Assembly (NCBI RefSeq): GCF_004519305.1
Contig: NZ_SOZA01000001.1
Coordinates: forward strand, 124,001-188,000
Length of the DNA stretch: 64,000 nt
From: Pseudomonas sp. RIT623
GTDB lineage: Bacteria; Pseudomonadota; Gammaproteobacteria; Pseudomonadales; Pseudomonadaceae
Direction of reading: 5' to 3'
How positions within the stretch are numbered: the stretch's first letter is position 1; each line of letters begins with the position of its first letter. The position numbers and the translations under genes are program-made. The notes under the pieces were generated by a model that worked only from the letters and a program-made list of their open reading frames with translations, was not told where the DNA came from and did not search any database. This document shows positions 8,326-17,729 of the stretch, one piece after another.

Positions 8326-8532
8326 TGCTGCTCCTTGCCGGCATGCTCCACCAATTGGATGCCCCATTCGACGGAATCAGACCGGCCGCGCGCCATTGTT
8401 TCCAACTCTTCGGCATACAGCAAGAACGGCATGCCCTCGAAGCAGCCCGTTCTACGCCTCCTGCATGCCCATTGCGTGCCCCTTCAACCTGCTCTATTAC
8501 TAGCCACAGCCCTCCCCCGCACCGAGACCATC

Positions 8533-9960
8533 ATGCTGGCCTTCATCGAGTCCTCCCCGTTGTTGCTCGGCACCGCCCTGATCTTCCTCGACCTGCTGCT
8601 TTGGCACCTGATCCCATTGGAGCGCCGCGCCTGGCGCATCGCGTCGCGGCTGGCGATTTTCCTGCTGTTCAGCTGGCTCTTGCTGGCCGCGGGCATGAGC
8701 CCCCTGCAACCACCGCCCTGGGCCGACGATGTCTCGCGCAACCTGATGGCCACAGTGCTGGGGATCGGCTGGTGGCTGTTCGGCGCACGCACGGTGACGG
8801 TGGTGTTCGGCTTGTTGCTGGTGGCGCGGGGCAGCCACGGCGGGCGTCTGCTGCAGGATGTGGTCGGGGCGCTGATCTTCCTGGTCGCAGCGGTGGCGGC
8901 GGCGGCCTATGTGATGCAACTGCCGGTCAAGGGGCTGCTGGCCACCTCAGGGGTCATGGCCATCGTCATCGGCCTGGCGCTGCAGAGCACGCTGGCCGAC
9001 GTGTTCTCGGGCATCGTGCTGAACACCACACGGCCCTACCAGATCGGCGACGCGATCTCGATCGACGGCACCGAGGGCAAGGTGGTTGATATCGACTGGC
9101 GGGCCACCCGGCTGATCACTGGCAACAGCAGCCTGGCGGTCATCCCCAACTCGGTGGCAGCCAAGGCCAAGATTCTCAACTTCAGCCGCCCGGCCGAGGT
9201 GCACGGGGTGTCGATCAGCGTGGTGGTGCCGGCCAAGGTGCGCCCGCAACGGGTGTTCGATGCACTGGAGAAAACCCTACAAGGCACCAGCATCCTGCTG
9301 GACAAGCCGGCGCCCAAGGTCACGGTAAAGGCTGCGACACTGGAGTCAGTGGAGTACGAGGCCAGCGGCTTCATCGCCGAGATGTCGCGCAAGACCGAAG
9401 TGCGCAACCAGTTGTTCGACCTCGCCCACCGCCACCTGGAAGCCAGCGGCGTGACCTGGAACACCGAGCTGGGCGCCCCGGTGCGCAGCCGCCAGCGCGA
9501 GCTGCTGGACGAAGTACGGGTGTTCCGCTCGCTGAGCAACGAAGAACGCGACGCCCTGAGCCAGCGCATGACCACGGTGGAATACCTCGCTGACCAGGTG
9601 ATCCTCGACATTGGCGAGCGCTCGGAGCATGTGCTGCTGATCAGCCGCGGCGTGGTACTGGCGTCGGTGCGCGATGGCGAACGGCTGATCGAAGGCGGGC
9701 GCATGGGGCCTGGAGAGGTGCTGGGGCTGGAGGGATTGGTGGACGATGAGGCCTCGCCCGTGGAGTTCCGCGCCCTGAGCGGCTGCATGCTGTATCGCAT
9801 CGACAAGGAACAGGTGCGCGGTTGCCTGAGCGAAAGCGGCGATGTGAAGTCGGCACTGACCAAGCTGCAACGGTTCCGGCGGCAGAAGCGCGAATCGCTG
9901 TTATTGCAGAAGCCGGCGGTGGTGAAGAAAGGCGGTTTCCTGAGCTGGCTGCATAAGTGA
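8533..9960 (+). CDS. MscS-type mechanosensitive channel with cyclic-nucleotide-binding-like domain
   Basis: This inner-membrane channel of 475 residues has four N-terminal helices (about residues 8-28, 35-56, 75-96 and 108-130). The MscS pore helix and beta domain follow from about 138 (VMAIVIGLALQSTLADVFSG), with the conserved AVIPNS motif near 212. Residues from about 320 to 450 form a cNMP-like domain containing GPGEVLGLEGL. The Arg that normally follows in the phosphate-binding cassette is not visible, so nucleotide binding is doubtful. The frame is open much earlier, but the ATG at 8533 gives the family's hydrophobic N-terminus. No strong ribosome binding site is seen. Confidence 0.85.
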   Translation: MLAFIESSPLLLGTALIFLDLLLWHLIPLERRAWRIASRLAIFLLFSWLLLAAGMSPLQPPPWADDVSRNLMATVLGIGWWLFGARTVTVVFGLLLVARGSHGGRLLQDVVGALIFLVAAVAAAAYVMQLPVKGLLATSGVMAIVIGLALQSTLADVFSGIVLNTTRPYQIGDAISIDGTEGKVVDIDWRATRLITGNSSLAVIPNSVAAKAKILNFSRPAEVHGVSISVVVPAKVRPQRVFDALEKTLQGTSILLDKPAPKVTVKAATLESVEYEASGFIAEMSRKTEVRNQLFDLAHRHLEASGVTWNTELGAPVRSRQRELLDEVRVFRSLSNEERDALSQRMTTVEYLADQVILDIGERSEHVLLISRGVVLASVRDGERLIEGGRMGPGEVLGLEGLVDDEASPVEFRALSGCMLYRIDKEQVRGCLSESGDVKSALTKLQRFRRQKRESLLLQKPAVVKKGGFLSWLHK

Positions 9961-9994
9961 GCCTGTCGCGGCGCAAGTCGGGCCGCGATGGCGA

Positions 9995-11281
9995 TTACAG
10001 CACTACCCGCAGACACTGCCCGGCGTGATACAGCGAGAACCCCGACTCGTAGAACGCCGTGCGCAACGATGGCGCGCTCACCGGCTTCATCGGCGAGAAC
10101 GGGATTGGCAGGCGGTCCGGGTCATCCTTGAGCAGAAACTCCGCAAAGGCCCGGCCGATCACCGTGCCGGTGGTATTGCCACGGCCGTTGTAGCCGGTCA
10201 CCGCCACCAGCCCCGGCGCCGGCTCGAACAGGCGCATCAGGTGGTCGGGGGTGAAGTCGATGCAGCCGGTCCAGTGCATTTCCCACTCCACCTTGCCCAG
10301 CTCCGGGTAGTAGTGGCTCTGGATGCGGTCGGCCCAGCTGCGCACGAACCACGCCGGCTTGTTGTCGACCCGGCCGAGGCTGCCCAGCAGCAGGCGGCCC
10401 TGGTCATCGCGGCGGATGCTGCTGAGCACGGTGCGGGTGTCCCACGAGCCCTGCCCATGGGGCAGGACCTTGTCGGCGGCGGCGCCGTGCAAGGGCTTGG
10501 AAGCCACCTGGTAGTAGTAGCCACGGAAGAACTGTTTTTGCAGGTTGCTCCAATCCCCTTCGGTGTAGGCGCCGGTGGAGATCACCACCTTGTCGGCGCG
10601 CACCGTGCCGCGCGCGGTCTTCACCTGCCAGGTGTCGCCGTCGCGCTCCAGGCCCTCGACAGCGGATTGCTGGAACAACTTGCCGCCCAGGCGCGTCACA
10701 GCGGCGGCCAGGCCTTGGGTGTAACCCATGGGGTTGATGGTGCCGGCGCGGCGGTCGAGCAGCGCGGCGGAGATCTTGTCGGTACCGCAGTATTCCTGGC
10801 AGTGCGCCCCGGTCAGCAGCTCGACATCGGCGCCGCGCCGGGTCCATTGCTGGTGGCGAGCTTCGAGGTCGGCGATGCCGGTGGCATTGTGCGCCATGTG
10901 CAGGGTGCCTTTGTGCTGGGCCTGGCAGTCGATACCTAAACGCTCGATCATGGCGAACACTTCGCCCGGTGCCTCGCCCAGTACCTTGTTCAGGCGGCTG
11001 CCTTGCTTGTGGCCGAGGGTGGCCTCGACGTCGTCGGGGCGGATCCAGGTGCCTGCATTGACCAGGCCGACGTTGCGCCCCGAGCCGCCGTGACCGATCT
11101 TCCAGGCCTCCAGCAGGATCACCGATTTACCTTGCTCCAGCAGGTGGATCGCCGCGGACAGCCCGGTGATGCCGCCGCCGATCACGCAGACGTCAGCTTT
11201 GTGCTCGCCGGCCAGGGCCTGGGCGGCGACGGTCGGCTGGGTGACGTGTTCCCACAGACATTCTTGACGCAGTTCGGACAT
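9995..11281 (-). CDS. amaA: FAD-dependent L-pipecolate oxidase
   Basis: This DAO-family flavoprotein has 428 residues. Its FAD-binding GGGITG is at about residues 35-40 (ADVCVIGGGITGLSAAIHLL). By family and by its position next to amaB it should oxidise L-pipecolate to piperideine-6-carboxylate in the D-lysine branch of pseudomonad lysine catabolism. A related possibility is a gamma-glutamylputrescine-type oxidase. The ATG at 11281 has GGAG 8 bases upstream, and the longer frame runs into a REP element. amaB lies upstream on the same strand with 143 bases between, containing that REP. Confidence 0.82.
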   Translation of the reverse strand: MSELRQECLWEHVTQPTVAAQALAGEHKADVCVIGGGITGLSAAIHLLEQGKSVILLEAWKIGHGGSGRNVGLVNAGTWIRPDDVEATLGHKQGSRLNKVLGEAPGEVFAMIERLGIDCQAQHKGTLHMAHNATGIADLEARHQQWTRRGADVELLTGAHCQEYCGTDKISAALLDRRAGTINPMGYTQGLAAAVTRLGGKLFQQSAVEGLERDGDTWQVKTARGTVRADKVVISTGAYTEGDWSNLQKQFFRGYYYQVASKPLHGAAADKVLPHGQGSWDTRTVLSSIRRDDQGRLLLGSLGRVDNKPAWFVRSWADRIQSHYYPELGKVEWEMHWTGCIDFTPDHLMRLFEPAPGLVAVTGYNGRGNTTGTVIGRAFAEFLLKDDPDRLPIPFSPMKPVSAPSLRTAFYESGFSLYHAGQCLRVVL

Positions 11282-11328
11282 GGCCCGGCTCCAGCGGTGT
11301 TGTTCTTGTTGGGGGCGCGTTGCGCCCC

Positions 11329-11397
11329 TTTCGCGGCACAAGGCCGCTCCTACACAGGCAACGCAATCTCCTGCAGGAGCGGCCTTGTGCCGCGAAA
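11329..11397. repeat. REP-type inverted repeat between amaB and amaA
   Basis: TTTCGCGGCACAAGGCCGCT at 11329 and its complement ending at 11397 form arms of about 24 bases. The unit belongs to the same family as 13964-14037, 24147-24259, 57147-57184 and 61071-61134. Lying inside the presumed amaB-amaA transcript, it may attenuate or stabilise the mRNA. Confidence 0.85.
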
Positions 11398-11424
11398 CGG
11401 GGGCAGAGCCCCCGCCTGCGATCA

Positions 11425-12915
11425 TCAGTCGAACACGATGCCCTGCGCCAGCGGCAACTCGCGCGAGTAGTTCACAGTGTTGGTCTGGCGACGCATGTAG
11501 CCTTTCCAGGCGTCGGAGCCCGACTCACGGCCACCGCCGGTCTCTTTCTCGCCACCGAACGCCCCGCCGATCTCGGCGCCGCTGGTGCCGATGTTGACGT
11601 TGGCGATGCCGCAGTCGCTGCCCGAAGCACTCTGGAAGCGCTCGGCCTCACGAATGTCGGTGGTGAAGATGCACGACGACAGGCCCTGTGGCACTTCGTT
11701 GTTCAGGCGCAGGGCCTCTTCGAAGTCGTCATAGGCCAGCACGTAGAGGATCGGCGCGAAGGTTTCGTGGCGCACCACGTCGCTCTGGGCCGGCATTTCG
11801 GCGATGGCCGGGGTCACGTAGTAGGCGTTCGGGTACTGCTCGGCCAGCTGGCGCTCGCCGCCGAACACCTGGCCGCCTTCATCGCGGGCCTTGGCCAGCG
11901 CGCCCTGCATGGCGTCGAACGACTGCTTGTCGATCAGCGGGCCGACCAGGTTGTCCTTGCGCGGATCACCGATGCGCACCTTGGCGTAGGCAGCCTTGAC
12001 CCGGGCCACCACTTCATCCTTGATCGAACGGTGCACGATCAGGCGGCGCAGGGTGGTGCAGCGCTGGCCGGCAGTGCCCACGGCAGAGAACAGGATGCCG
12101 CGCACGGCCAGGTCCAGGTCTGCGCTCGGGGCGAGGATCATGGCGTTGTTGCCACCCAGCTCGAGGATGCTGCGGCCGAAGCGTGCCGCCACACGTGGGC
12201 CCACTTCCCGGCCCATGCGGGTGCTGCCGGTGGCGCTGACCAGCGGCACACGCGGGTCGTCGACCAGGGCTTCACCGGCTTCACGGCCGCCGATTACCAG
12301 CTGGCTCAGGCCGGCCGGCGCGTCGCCGAAGGCCTTGAGGGCTTTTTCGAACAGGGCCTGGCAGGCCAGGGCGGTGAGCGGGGTCTTCTCGGACGGCTTC
12401 CACACCACCGCGTTACCGGCCACCAGGGCCAGCGCGGTGTTCCAGGCCCACACGGCGACCGGGAAGTTGAAGGCGCTGATCACGCCGACCACGCCCAGCG
12501 GGTGCCAGGATTCACGCATGTGGTGGCCCGGGCGCTCGGAGGCGATGGTCAGGCCGTACAGCTGGCGCGACAGGCCGACGGCGAAGTCACAGATGTCGAT
12601 CATCTCCTGCACTTCGCCCAGGCCTTCCTGGGTGATCTTGCCGGCTTCGATGGACACCAGCTCACCGAGGTCGGCCTTGTGCGCACGCAACACGTCGCCG
12701 AACAGGCGCACCAGCTCGCCGCGACGTGGCGCTGGCACGCTGCGCCAGGCTTCGAAGGCCTGCTGAGCCTGGTCGATGCGGGCAATGGTGTCGGCCTTGC
12801 CGAGCAGCTTCACCGCGGCGATCTGGCTGCCGTCGATCGGGGTGTGAACAGGGTAGTCGCCCTGGGTGTAAGCCGCGGCGGCAACGCCAAGGCGCTCGAG
12901 CAGTCCAGCAACCAT
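11425..12915 (-). CDS. amaB: piperideine-6-carboxylate / 2-aminoadipate-semialdehyde dehydrogenase
   Basis: This NAD(P)+-dependent aldehyde dehydrogenase has 496 residues, the full family length. The general base Glu is about residue 252 (ILELGGNN), and the catalytic Cys is about residue 286 (GTAGQRCTTLRRL). It resembles ALDH7 (antiquitin), which oxidises aminoadipate semialdehyde to 2-aminoadipate, and that fits the adjacent pipecolate oxidase. AAGGAG lies just before the ATG. It is divergent from a LysR gene across 135 bases, a common arrangement for regulation by that protein. Confidence 0.88.
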   Translation of the reverse strand: MVAGLLERLGVAAAAYTQGDYPVHTPIDGSQIAAVKLLGKADTIARIDQAQQAFEAWRSVPAPRRGELVRLFGDVLRAHKADLGELVSIEAGKITQEGLGEVQEMIDICDFAVGLSRQLYGLTIASERPGHHMRESWHPLGVVGVISAFNFPVAVWAWNTALALVAGNAVVWKPSEKTPLTALACQALFEKALKAFGDAPAGLSQLVIGGREAGEALVDDPRVPLVSATGSTRMGREVGPRVAARFGRSILELGGNNAMILAPSADLDLAVRGILFSAVGTAGQRCTTLRRLIVHRSIKDEVVARVKAAYAKVRIGDPRKDNLVGPLIDKQSFDAMQGALAKARDEGGQVFGGERQLAEQYPNAYYVTPAIAEMPAQSDVVRHETFAPILYVLAYDDFEEALRLNNEVPQGLSSCIFTTDIREAERFQSASGSDCGIANVNIGTSGAEIGGAFGGEKETGGGRESGSDAWKGYMRRQTNTVNYSRELPLAQGIVFD

Positions 12916-13001
12916 TGTGCTTCTCCTTTCATCGGGTGAAGGGTTGGAAAATGACGTGGGTCAGTATTAATCCGATTACACAGGTGCAACAAACGACCTT
13001 T

Positions 13002-13019
13002 ATTCCGCATATCATTCCG
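13002..13019. promoter_or_regulatory. ATTCCG direct repeat in the amaB-LysR divergent region
   Basis: ATTCCG occurs at 13002-13007 and 13014-13019, a 12-base period, within ATTCCGCATATCATTCCG. It lies midway between the divergent amaB and LysR starts. It is a candidate operator for the adjacent LysR protein. The assignment is inference from position only. Confidence 0.35.
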
Positions 13020-13050
13020 TCAGGTAATGATTTCAGCCGCCGAGACCCTT

Positions 13051-13941
13051 ATGTCCAAACGCCTGGTTCCCTCCATGACCGCCTTGCAGTGCTTCGAGGC
13101 CGCCGCCCGCCACCTGAGCTTCACCCGCGCCGCCGAAGAGCTGCACCTGACCCAGAGCGCGGTGAGCAAGCAGGTGGCGCAGCTCGAAGAGATGCTGCGC
13201 CATCACTTGTTCCTGCGCATCCGCCGGCGCCTGCAACTGACCCCCGCCGGCGCCCTTTACCTGGCCGAGGTGAACAAGATCCTCACCCAGGTCGACATGT
13301 CCAGCCGCTACGTGCTCACCTACGGCACGCAGACCGAAGTATTGAAAGTAGCCACTCAGCCGAGTTTCGGCGTGCGCTGGTTGATCCCGCACCTCAAGGG
13401 CTTCGGCAAGCGCCACCCGAACATCCACCTGGACATCCGCAACGAGATGGAGCCGTTCGCCCTTCTGCAGGGCTCCGCCGACGTGGTGTTCTTCTACGGC
13501 CATGGGACCTGGCCGGGAGCAACTTGCCTGGAGTTGTTCGGTGAGGAGGTGGTGCCGGTGTGCGCGCCGGAGCTGCTGCAAGGGCGCACGCTGCCCGACG
13601 TGGGTGCGCTGGCGGAGCTGGTACTGCTGCAAAGCGCCTCGCGCCCGCAGGCCTGGCACGAGTGGTTCCTGGAGCAAGGGCTGCACACCGACAACAGCTA
13701 CCACGGGCCGCGCTTCGACACCTTCTACATGGCCCTGAGCGCGGCGCAGGCCGGCTGTGGGGTGGCGCTGGTGCCGCGCTACCTGGTGGCCAAGGAGTTG
13801 GCCGAGGGCAGCCTGGTGCTGGCCTGGAACCATGCGATGCGCAGCAACGGCGCGTATTACCTGGCGTTTGCCGAACATGCGGCGGAGGTGCCGAAGGTGC
13901 GGGCGTTGGTGGAGTGGGTTCGCGAGCAGCTTCAGGCTTGA
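13051..13941 (+). CDS. LysR-family regulator, divergent from amaB
   Basis: A LysR-type regulator of 296 residues from the start chosen. The winged helix-turn-helix spans about residues 5-65 (FTRAAEELHLTQSAVSKQVA), and an effector domain of the GcvA-like class follows. The in-frame ATG at 13027 would add eight residues. MSKRLVPSMTAL at 13051 gives the usual GcvA-type N-terminus, but neither start has a strong ribosome binding site. Placement between amaAB and hglS suggests control of lysine catabolism, probably in response to a pathway intermediate. This is inference from context. Confidence 0.85.
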   Translation: MSKRLVPSMTALQCFEAAARHLSFTRAAEELHLTQSAVSKQVAQLEEMLRHHLFLRIRRRLQLTPAGALYLAEVNKILTQVDMSSRYVLTYGTQTEVLKVATQPSFGVRWLIPHLKGFGKRHPNIHLDIRNEMEPFALLQGSADVVFFYGHGTWPGATCLELFGEEVVPVCAPELLQGRTLPDVGALAELVLLQSASRPQAWHEWFLEQGLHTDNSYHGPRFDTFYMALSAAQAGCGVALVPRYLVAKELAEGSLVLAWNHAMRSNGAYYLAFAEHAAEVPKVRALVEWVREQLQA

Positions 13942-13963
13942 GATGGCTGGGGCTGCTGCGCAG

Positions 13964-14037
13964 CCCTTTCGCGACACAAGGCCGCTCCTACAGGGGTACG
14001 CGATCCCCTGTAGGAGCGGCCTTGTGTCGCGAAAGGG
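13964..14037. repeat. REP-type inverted repeat
   Basis: Arms of 33 bases (13964-13996 and 14005-14037), beginning CCCTTTCGCGACACAAGGCC, are perfect reverse complements around an 8-base loop. It is the most perfect REP pair in the window and sits between the LysR gene and hglS, where it could end the regulator's transcript. Confidence 0.9.
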
Positions 14038-14167
14038 CCGCAAAGCGGCCCCATGGCCATCAAGATCGATCAAAAAAGGAATGAAACCCGCACTTTTTTT
14101 CGCTTGTACGGTAAGTCCATTCCCAGTTTTCATGTAAGCCTCCTCAACTCACCCCAGGAAGCTTGCG

Positions 14168-15553
14168 ATGCCCGCCCACGATTTCGTCAGCCCCGACCAC
14201 ATCCGCGCGCAGTTCTCTGCCGCCATGTCGCTCATGTACAAGCAGGAAGTGCCGCTGTACGGCACCCTGCTCGAGCTGGTGAGCGAGATCAACCAGCAAG
14301 TCATGGCCGAACAGCCCAAGGTGGCCGAGGCCCTGCGCTGGACCGGCGAAATCGAGCGCCTCGATCAGGAGCGCCACGGCGCCATCCGCGTCGGCAACGC
14401 AGCGGAGCTGGCGACCATCGCCCGCCTGTTCGCGGTGATGGGCATGCACCCGGTCGGCTACTACGACCTGAGCTCGGCCGGGGTGCCGGTACATTCCACC
14501 GCGTTTCGCGCCGTGCACGAGCAATCCCTGCACATCAGCCCGTTTCGGGTGTTCACCTCGCTGCTGCGCCTGGAGCTGATCGACAACCCGCAACTGCGCG
14601 CACTGGCCCAGGGCATCCTCGACAAACGGCAGATCTTCACCGCCCGTGTGCTCGAACTGATCGCCCAATGCGAACGCGATGGCGGCCTGAGCGCTAGCGA
14701 TGCCGAGACCTTCGTCCAGGAAGCCCTGCACACCTTCCGCTGGCACCAGGACGCCACCGTTACCGCCGAGCAGTACCAGCAACTGCACGACCAGCACCGC
14801 CTGATCGCGGATGTGGTGGCGTTCAAAGGCCCCCACATCAACCACTTGACCCCACGCACCCTGGACATCGACGCCATCCAGCTCGGCATGCCGGCCAAGG
14901 GCATTCCACCCAAGGCCGTGGTCGAAGGGCCACCCACCCGTCGCCAGCCGATCCTGCTGCGCCAGACCAGCTTCAAGGCCCTGCAGGAAAGGGTCGCTTT
15001 CAGCGATGCCCAGGGCAGCCACACGGCGCGCTTCGGCGAGATCGAACAACGCGGCGCAGCGCTGACGCCCAAGGGCCGCCAGCTGTACGACCGGCTGCTG
15101 GACACGACCCGCGCAGCCCTGGGCGGTGTGCCGGCCGAGGCCAATGCCGAACGCTACATGACCCTGCTCGCCAAGCATTTCGCTGACTTCCCAGACGACC
15201 TGGGGCAGATGCGCGAACAAGGGCTGGCCTACTTCCGCTATTTCGCCACCGACAAGGGGCTGGCGGCACGCGGGCAGCCTGGCCGCCCCACTACCTTGCA
15301 AGAGCTGATCGACGCCGGGCATGTGCATTACGAGGCGCTGGTGTACGAGGACTTCCTGCCGGTGAGCGCGGCGGGGATCTTCCAGTCCAACCTGGGCGAC
15401 GAAGGCCAGGCCGACTATGGCAGCAATGCCAATCGGGATGCCTTCGAGGCAGCGCTGGGGCTGATGGTGCAGGACGAACTGGCGTTGTATGCCCAGAGCG
15501 AGCGCCGCTCATTGCAAGCGTGTGCGCAGGCGTTGGGGCTGTCGGCCCTGTAA
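14168..15553 (+). CDS. hglS: 2-oxoadipate dioxygenase/decarboxylase (DUF1338, HglS)
   Basis: This cytosolic non-haem Fe(II) enzyme of 461 residues belongs to DUF1338. In P. putida it converts 2-oxoadipate to D-2-hydroxyglutarate in D-lysine catabolism. His70 (QERHGAIR) and His226 (GPHINHLTPR) fall at the metal-ligand positions I recall for the characterised enzyme. The third ligand is probably a Glu of FGEIEQRG (residue 291 or 293). Arg74 in the HGAIR segment fits a substrate contact. AGGAAG precedes the ATG by 7 bases. It lies near amaA, amaB and their LysR gene, completing the pathway segment. E. coli YdcJ is a relative. Confidence 0.9.
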   Translation: MPAHDFVSPDHIRAQFSAAMSLMYKQEVPLYGTLLELVSEINQQVMAEQPKVAEALRWTGEIERLDQERHGAIRVGNAAELATIARLFAVMGMHPVGYYDLSSAGVPVHSTAFRAVHEQSLHISPFRVFTSLLRLELIDNPQLRALAQGILDKRQIFTARVLELIAQCERDGGLSASDAETFVQEALHTFRWHQDATVTAEQYQQLHDQHRLIADVVAFKGPHINHLTPRTLDIDAIQLGMPAKGIPPKAVVEGPPTRRQPILLRQTSFKALQERVAFSDAQGSHTARFGEIEQRGAALTPKGRQLYDRLLDTTRAALGGVPAEANAERYMTLLAKHFADFPDDLGQMREQGLAYFRYFATDKGLAARGQPGRPTTLQELIDAGHVHYEALVYEDFLPVSAAGIFQSNLGDEGQADYGSNANRDAFEAALGLMVQDELALYAQSERRSLQACAQALGLSAL

Positions 15554-15558
15554 ACGTC

Positions 15559-15611
15559 ATCGCGGGCAAGCCCGCTCCCACAGGGTCGGTGGGAGCGGGC
15601 TTGCCCCGCGA
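15559..15611. repeat. REP-type inverted repeat
   Basis: Arms 15559-15581 and 15589-15611 contain GGGCAAGCCCGCTCCCAC and its complement around a short loop. It lies in the 63 bases between the convergent hglS and chemoreceptor genes and so may act as a bidirectional stop. Confidence 0.88.
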
Positions 15612-15616
15612 AAGTC

Positions 15617-17524
15617 TTAGCGGCCCACTCGGAACCGATCCACTTCCTGACGCAACTGCCCCGCCAGTCCTTCCAGTTCGCGGGCCGTCGTGGCCAGCTC
15701 ATTGGCCACATCTCGCTGCTCACTGTTGGCCTGGGCGATGCTCTGCAGGTTGCGGCTGAGCACTGTCGCGGTGCTGCTCTGCTCCTGGGTCGCGGTGCTG
15801 ATCACGGCGAACTGCTCGCCCGCCGCCCTGCTCTGCTCGTCGATCCGCGCCAGTGCCTCGGCCACTTTGTCGTTGCGCGCCAGGCCCTCCTGCATCAGCT
15901 GGTTGCCCTGCTCCAGGGTGTTGATGGCATGCCCGGTCTGCTGCTGGATGCTGGCGATCATCCCGGAAATCTCGTCGGTGGCCTGGCGGGTACGCGCGGC
16001 CAGGCCGCGCACCTCGTCGGCGACCACGGCAAAACCACGGCCCTGCTCCCCTGCCCGCGCCGCCTCGATGGCCGCGTTGAGCGCCAACAGGTTGGTCTGC
16101 TCGGCGATGGCGGTGATCACGCCGACAATCCCGCCAATCTCCTGGGACCGCGCGCCCAGGGTGTCCATCACCGCGGCGGTGCCGCCCAGCGCGTCGGCGA
16201 TCTGCTTGAGCGAGGCCGACGCTTCGTCCATGGCACCGCGACCAATACGGGTCTGCTGGGCATTGTCGCGGGCCATGCGCTCGGTACCGGCCATGTTGTC
16301 GGCGATGTTCATCGAGGTGGCGCTGAACTCCTCCACCGCGCCGGCCATGCTGGTGATCTCGCCGGACTGCTGGTCCATGCCCTCGCAAGCCCCGGACGAC
16401 AAGCCGGACAACGAACGAGCACGGTCACTGACCTGGTCGGAGGCGCCGCGGATATGCTCGACCATGGTCGCCAGGGCCTCGCCCATCTGATTGAAGCTGC
16501 GCGCCAGCTGACCAATCTCGTCGTGGCTGGTGACGCTCAGGCGGGCATTCAGGTCGCCAGCGCCTAGGGCTTCGGCCTGGCGCACCAGCTCGCCCAGCGG
16601 GCGCAGCTTGCGGCGCAGCAGCCAGAGCGTGGCGGCGACGGCCAGGAGCATGGCCAGCAGACTGCCGATGGCCAGGCGCAGGCCGACACTCCAGGTCACT
16701 TCGCGGATTTCCGCCTTGGGCATGCTCGCCACCACGGTCCATGGGCCTTCGGCGAACGGCGCGCTGACACTGAACAGGTCCCGGTCGGCATTGGCCGGGG
16801 GCACCAGCCATTGGCCCTGGTCGTCACGAATGGCCAAGGAGCCGGTCTGGCCGATGCGGAAGCGCTTGAGGTTGGCGAACTGGGCGTTCTGCGCATCGGT
16901 GTAGTCGAAGCCGACGAACAGCACGGCGATGACCCGGCCGCTACCATCGCGCACTGGCACGTAGCGGCTCATGTAGTTGCGCTCGAACAGCACCGCGCGG
17001 CCAACGTACATCTGCCCGGCCAGCAACTTGGCATAGGCCGGGTGCTGGCGGTCCAGCTGGGTGCCGATGGCGCGGTTGCCATCCTGCTTCTTCAGGTTGG
17101 TGCTGATGCGCACGAAATCGTCGCCGCTGCGCACGAACAGCGTCGCGATCCCGGCCGTCATCTGCTGGAATTCATCGACCACCTGGAAGTCGTTGTTCAA
17201 CAGCCGCTCGCCCAGGTACAGGGCTGGCGTGGCCTGGCCTGCCACCTGCACGGTCTCGCCGGCGTGCAGCGCCAGGCCGGTGGCGAAGCGGCGCTCGAAC
17301 AGGCCGCTCAGGCGTTGGGTGTTGTCCTTGAGCGAACCGTGGAAGGTGTCGAGCTGGTCGGCCAGCAGCCGCGCCTCGCTGGCCAAGTGTTCCTGGCGGG
17401 TGGCGAGGTTGGCGTCGTCCAGCGAACGCAGGGCGAACAAGGTACTGCCGGTGATCACCAGCGCCAGCACGATGGCGAGGGCGATGCCGAGCTGCGAGGC
17501 GATGCGGGCACGCGGTTGAGACAT
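15617..17524 (-). CDS. methyl-accepting chemotaxis protein, Cache_3-Cache_2 sensor
   Basis: This inner-membrane chemoreceptor has 635 residues. The first helix is about residues 10-32. A periplasmic Cache_3-Cache_2 type sensor covers about 33-280 ([18 protein letters not shown] and [11 protein letters not shown]). The second helix is near 285-308, followed by a HAMP domain and the long signalling coiled coil. The conserved hairpin tip [20 protein letters not shown] is near residue 475, and methylation regions flank it. AGGAGC precedes the ATG. The ligand is not known. Its place near lysine genes does not by itself indicate an amino-acid ligand. Confidence 0.9.
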   Translation of the reverse strand: MSQPRARIASQLGIALAIVLALVITGSTLFALRSLDDANLATRQEHLASEARLLADQLDTFHGSLKDNTQRLSGLFERRFATGLALHAGETVQVAGQATPALYLGERLLNNDFQVVDEFQQMTAGIATLFVRSGDDFVRISTNLKKQDGNRAIGTQLDRQHPAYAKLLAGQMYVGRAVLFERNYMSRYVPVRDGSGRVIAVLFVGFDYTDAQNAQFANLKRFRIGQTGSLAIRDDQGQWLVPPANADRDLFSVSAPFAEGPWTVVASMPKAEIREVTWSVGLRLAIGSLLAMLLAVAATLWLLRRKLRPLGELVRQAEALGAGDLNARLSVTSHDEIGQLARSFNQMGEALATMVEHIRGASDQVSDRARSLSGLSSGACEGMDQQSGEITSMAGAVEEFSATSMNIADNMAGTERMARDNAQQTRIGRGAMDEASASLKQIADALGGTAAVMDTLGARSQEIGGIVGVITAIAEQTNLLALNAAIEAARAGEQGRGFAVVADEVRGLAARTRQATDEISGMIASIQQQTGHAINTLEQGNQLMQEGLARNDKVAEALARIDEQSRAAGEQFAVISTATQEQSSTATVLSRNLQSIAQANSEQRDVANELATTARELEGLAGQLRQEVDRFRVGR

Positions 17525-17729
17525 GGAAAAGCTCCTGGCAAGAGGCCGGGATCATCCTGATCACGCTGACCGCCCGCTTCCAATCGACGGGTAATCGCGC
17601 CCTCTTCCGGGACGCTGGTGCAACTTGATCGGCTTGGCGGCGCAATACTTGAGCGTGGAACCTGGATATTCGCAAACCTTTGCCTGGTGCTCGGCGGCAG
17701 GCTCCTGTTCGCCGGCAAGGTCGAACGGC

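Noticed and set aside
8152..8532. Extended N-terminus of the MscS-like channel
   Set aside because: The extension overlaps the opposite-strand membrane-protein gene and lacks hydrophobic character. ATG 8533 begins the first helix.
11320..12939. 539-codon plus-strand open frame
   Set aside because: It is antisense to amaB, which has intact catalytic Glu and Cys.
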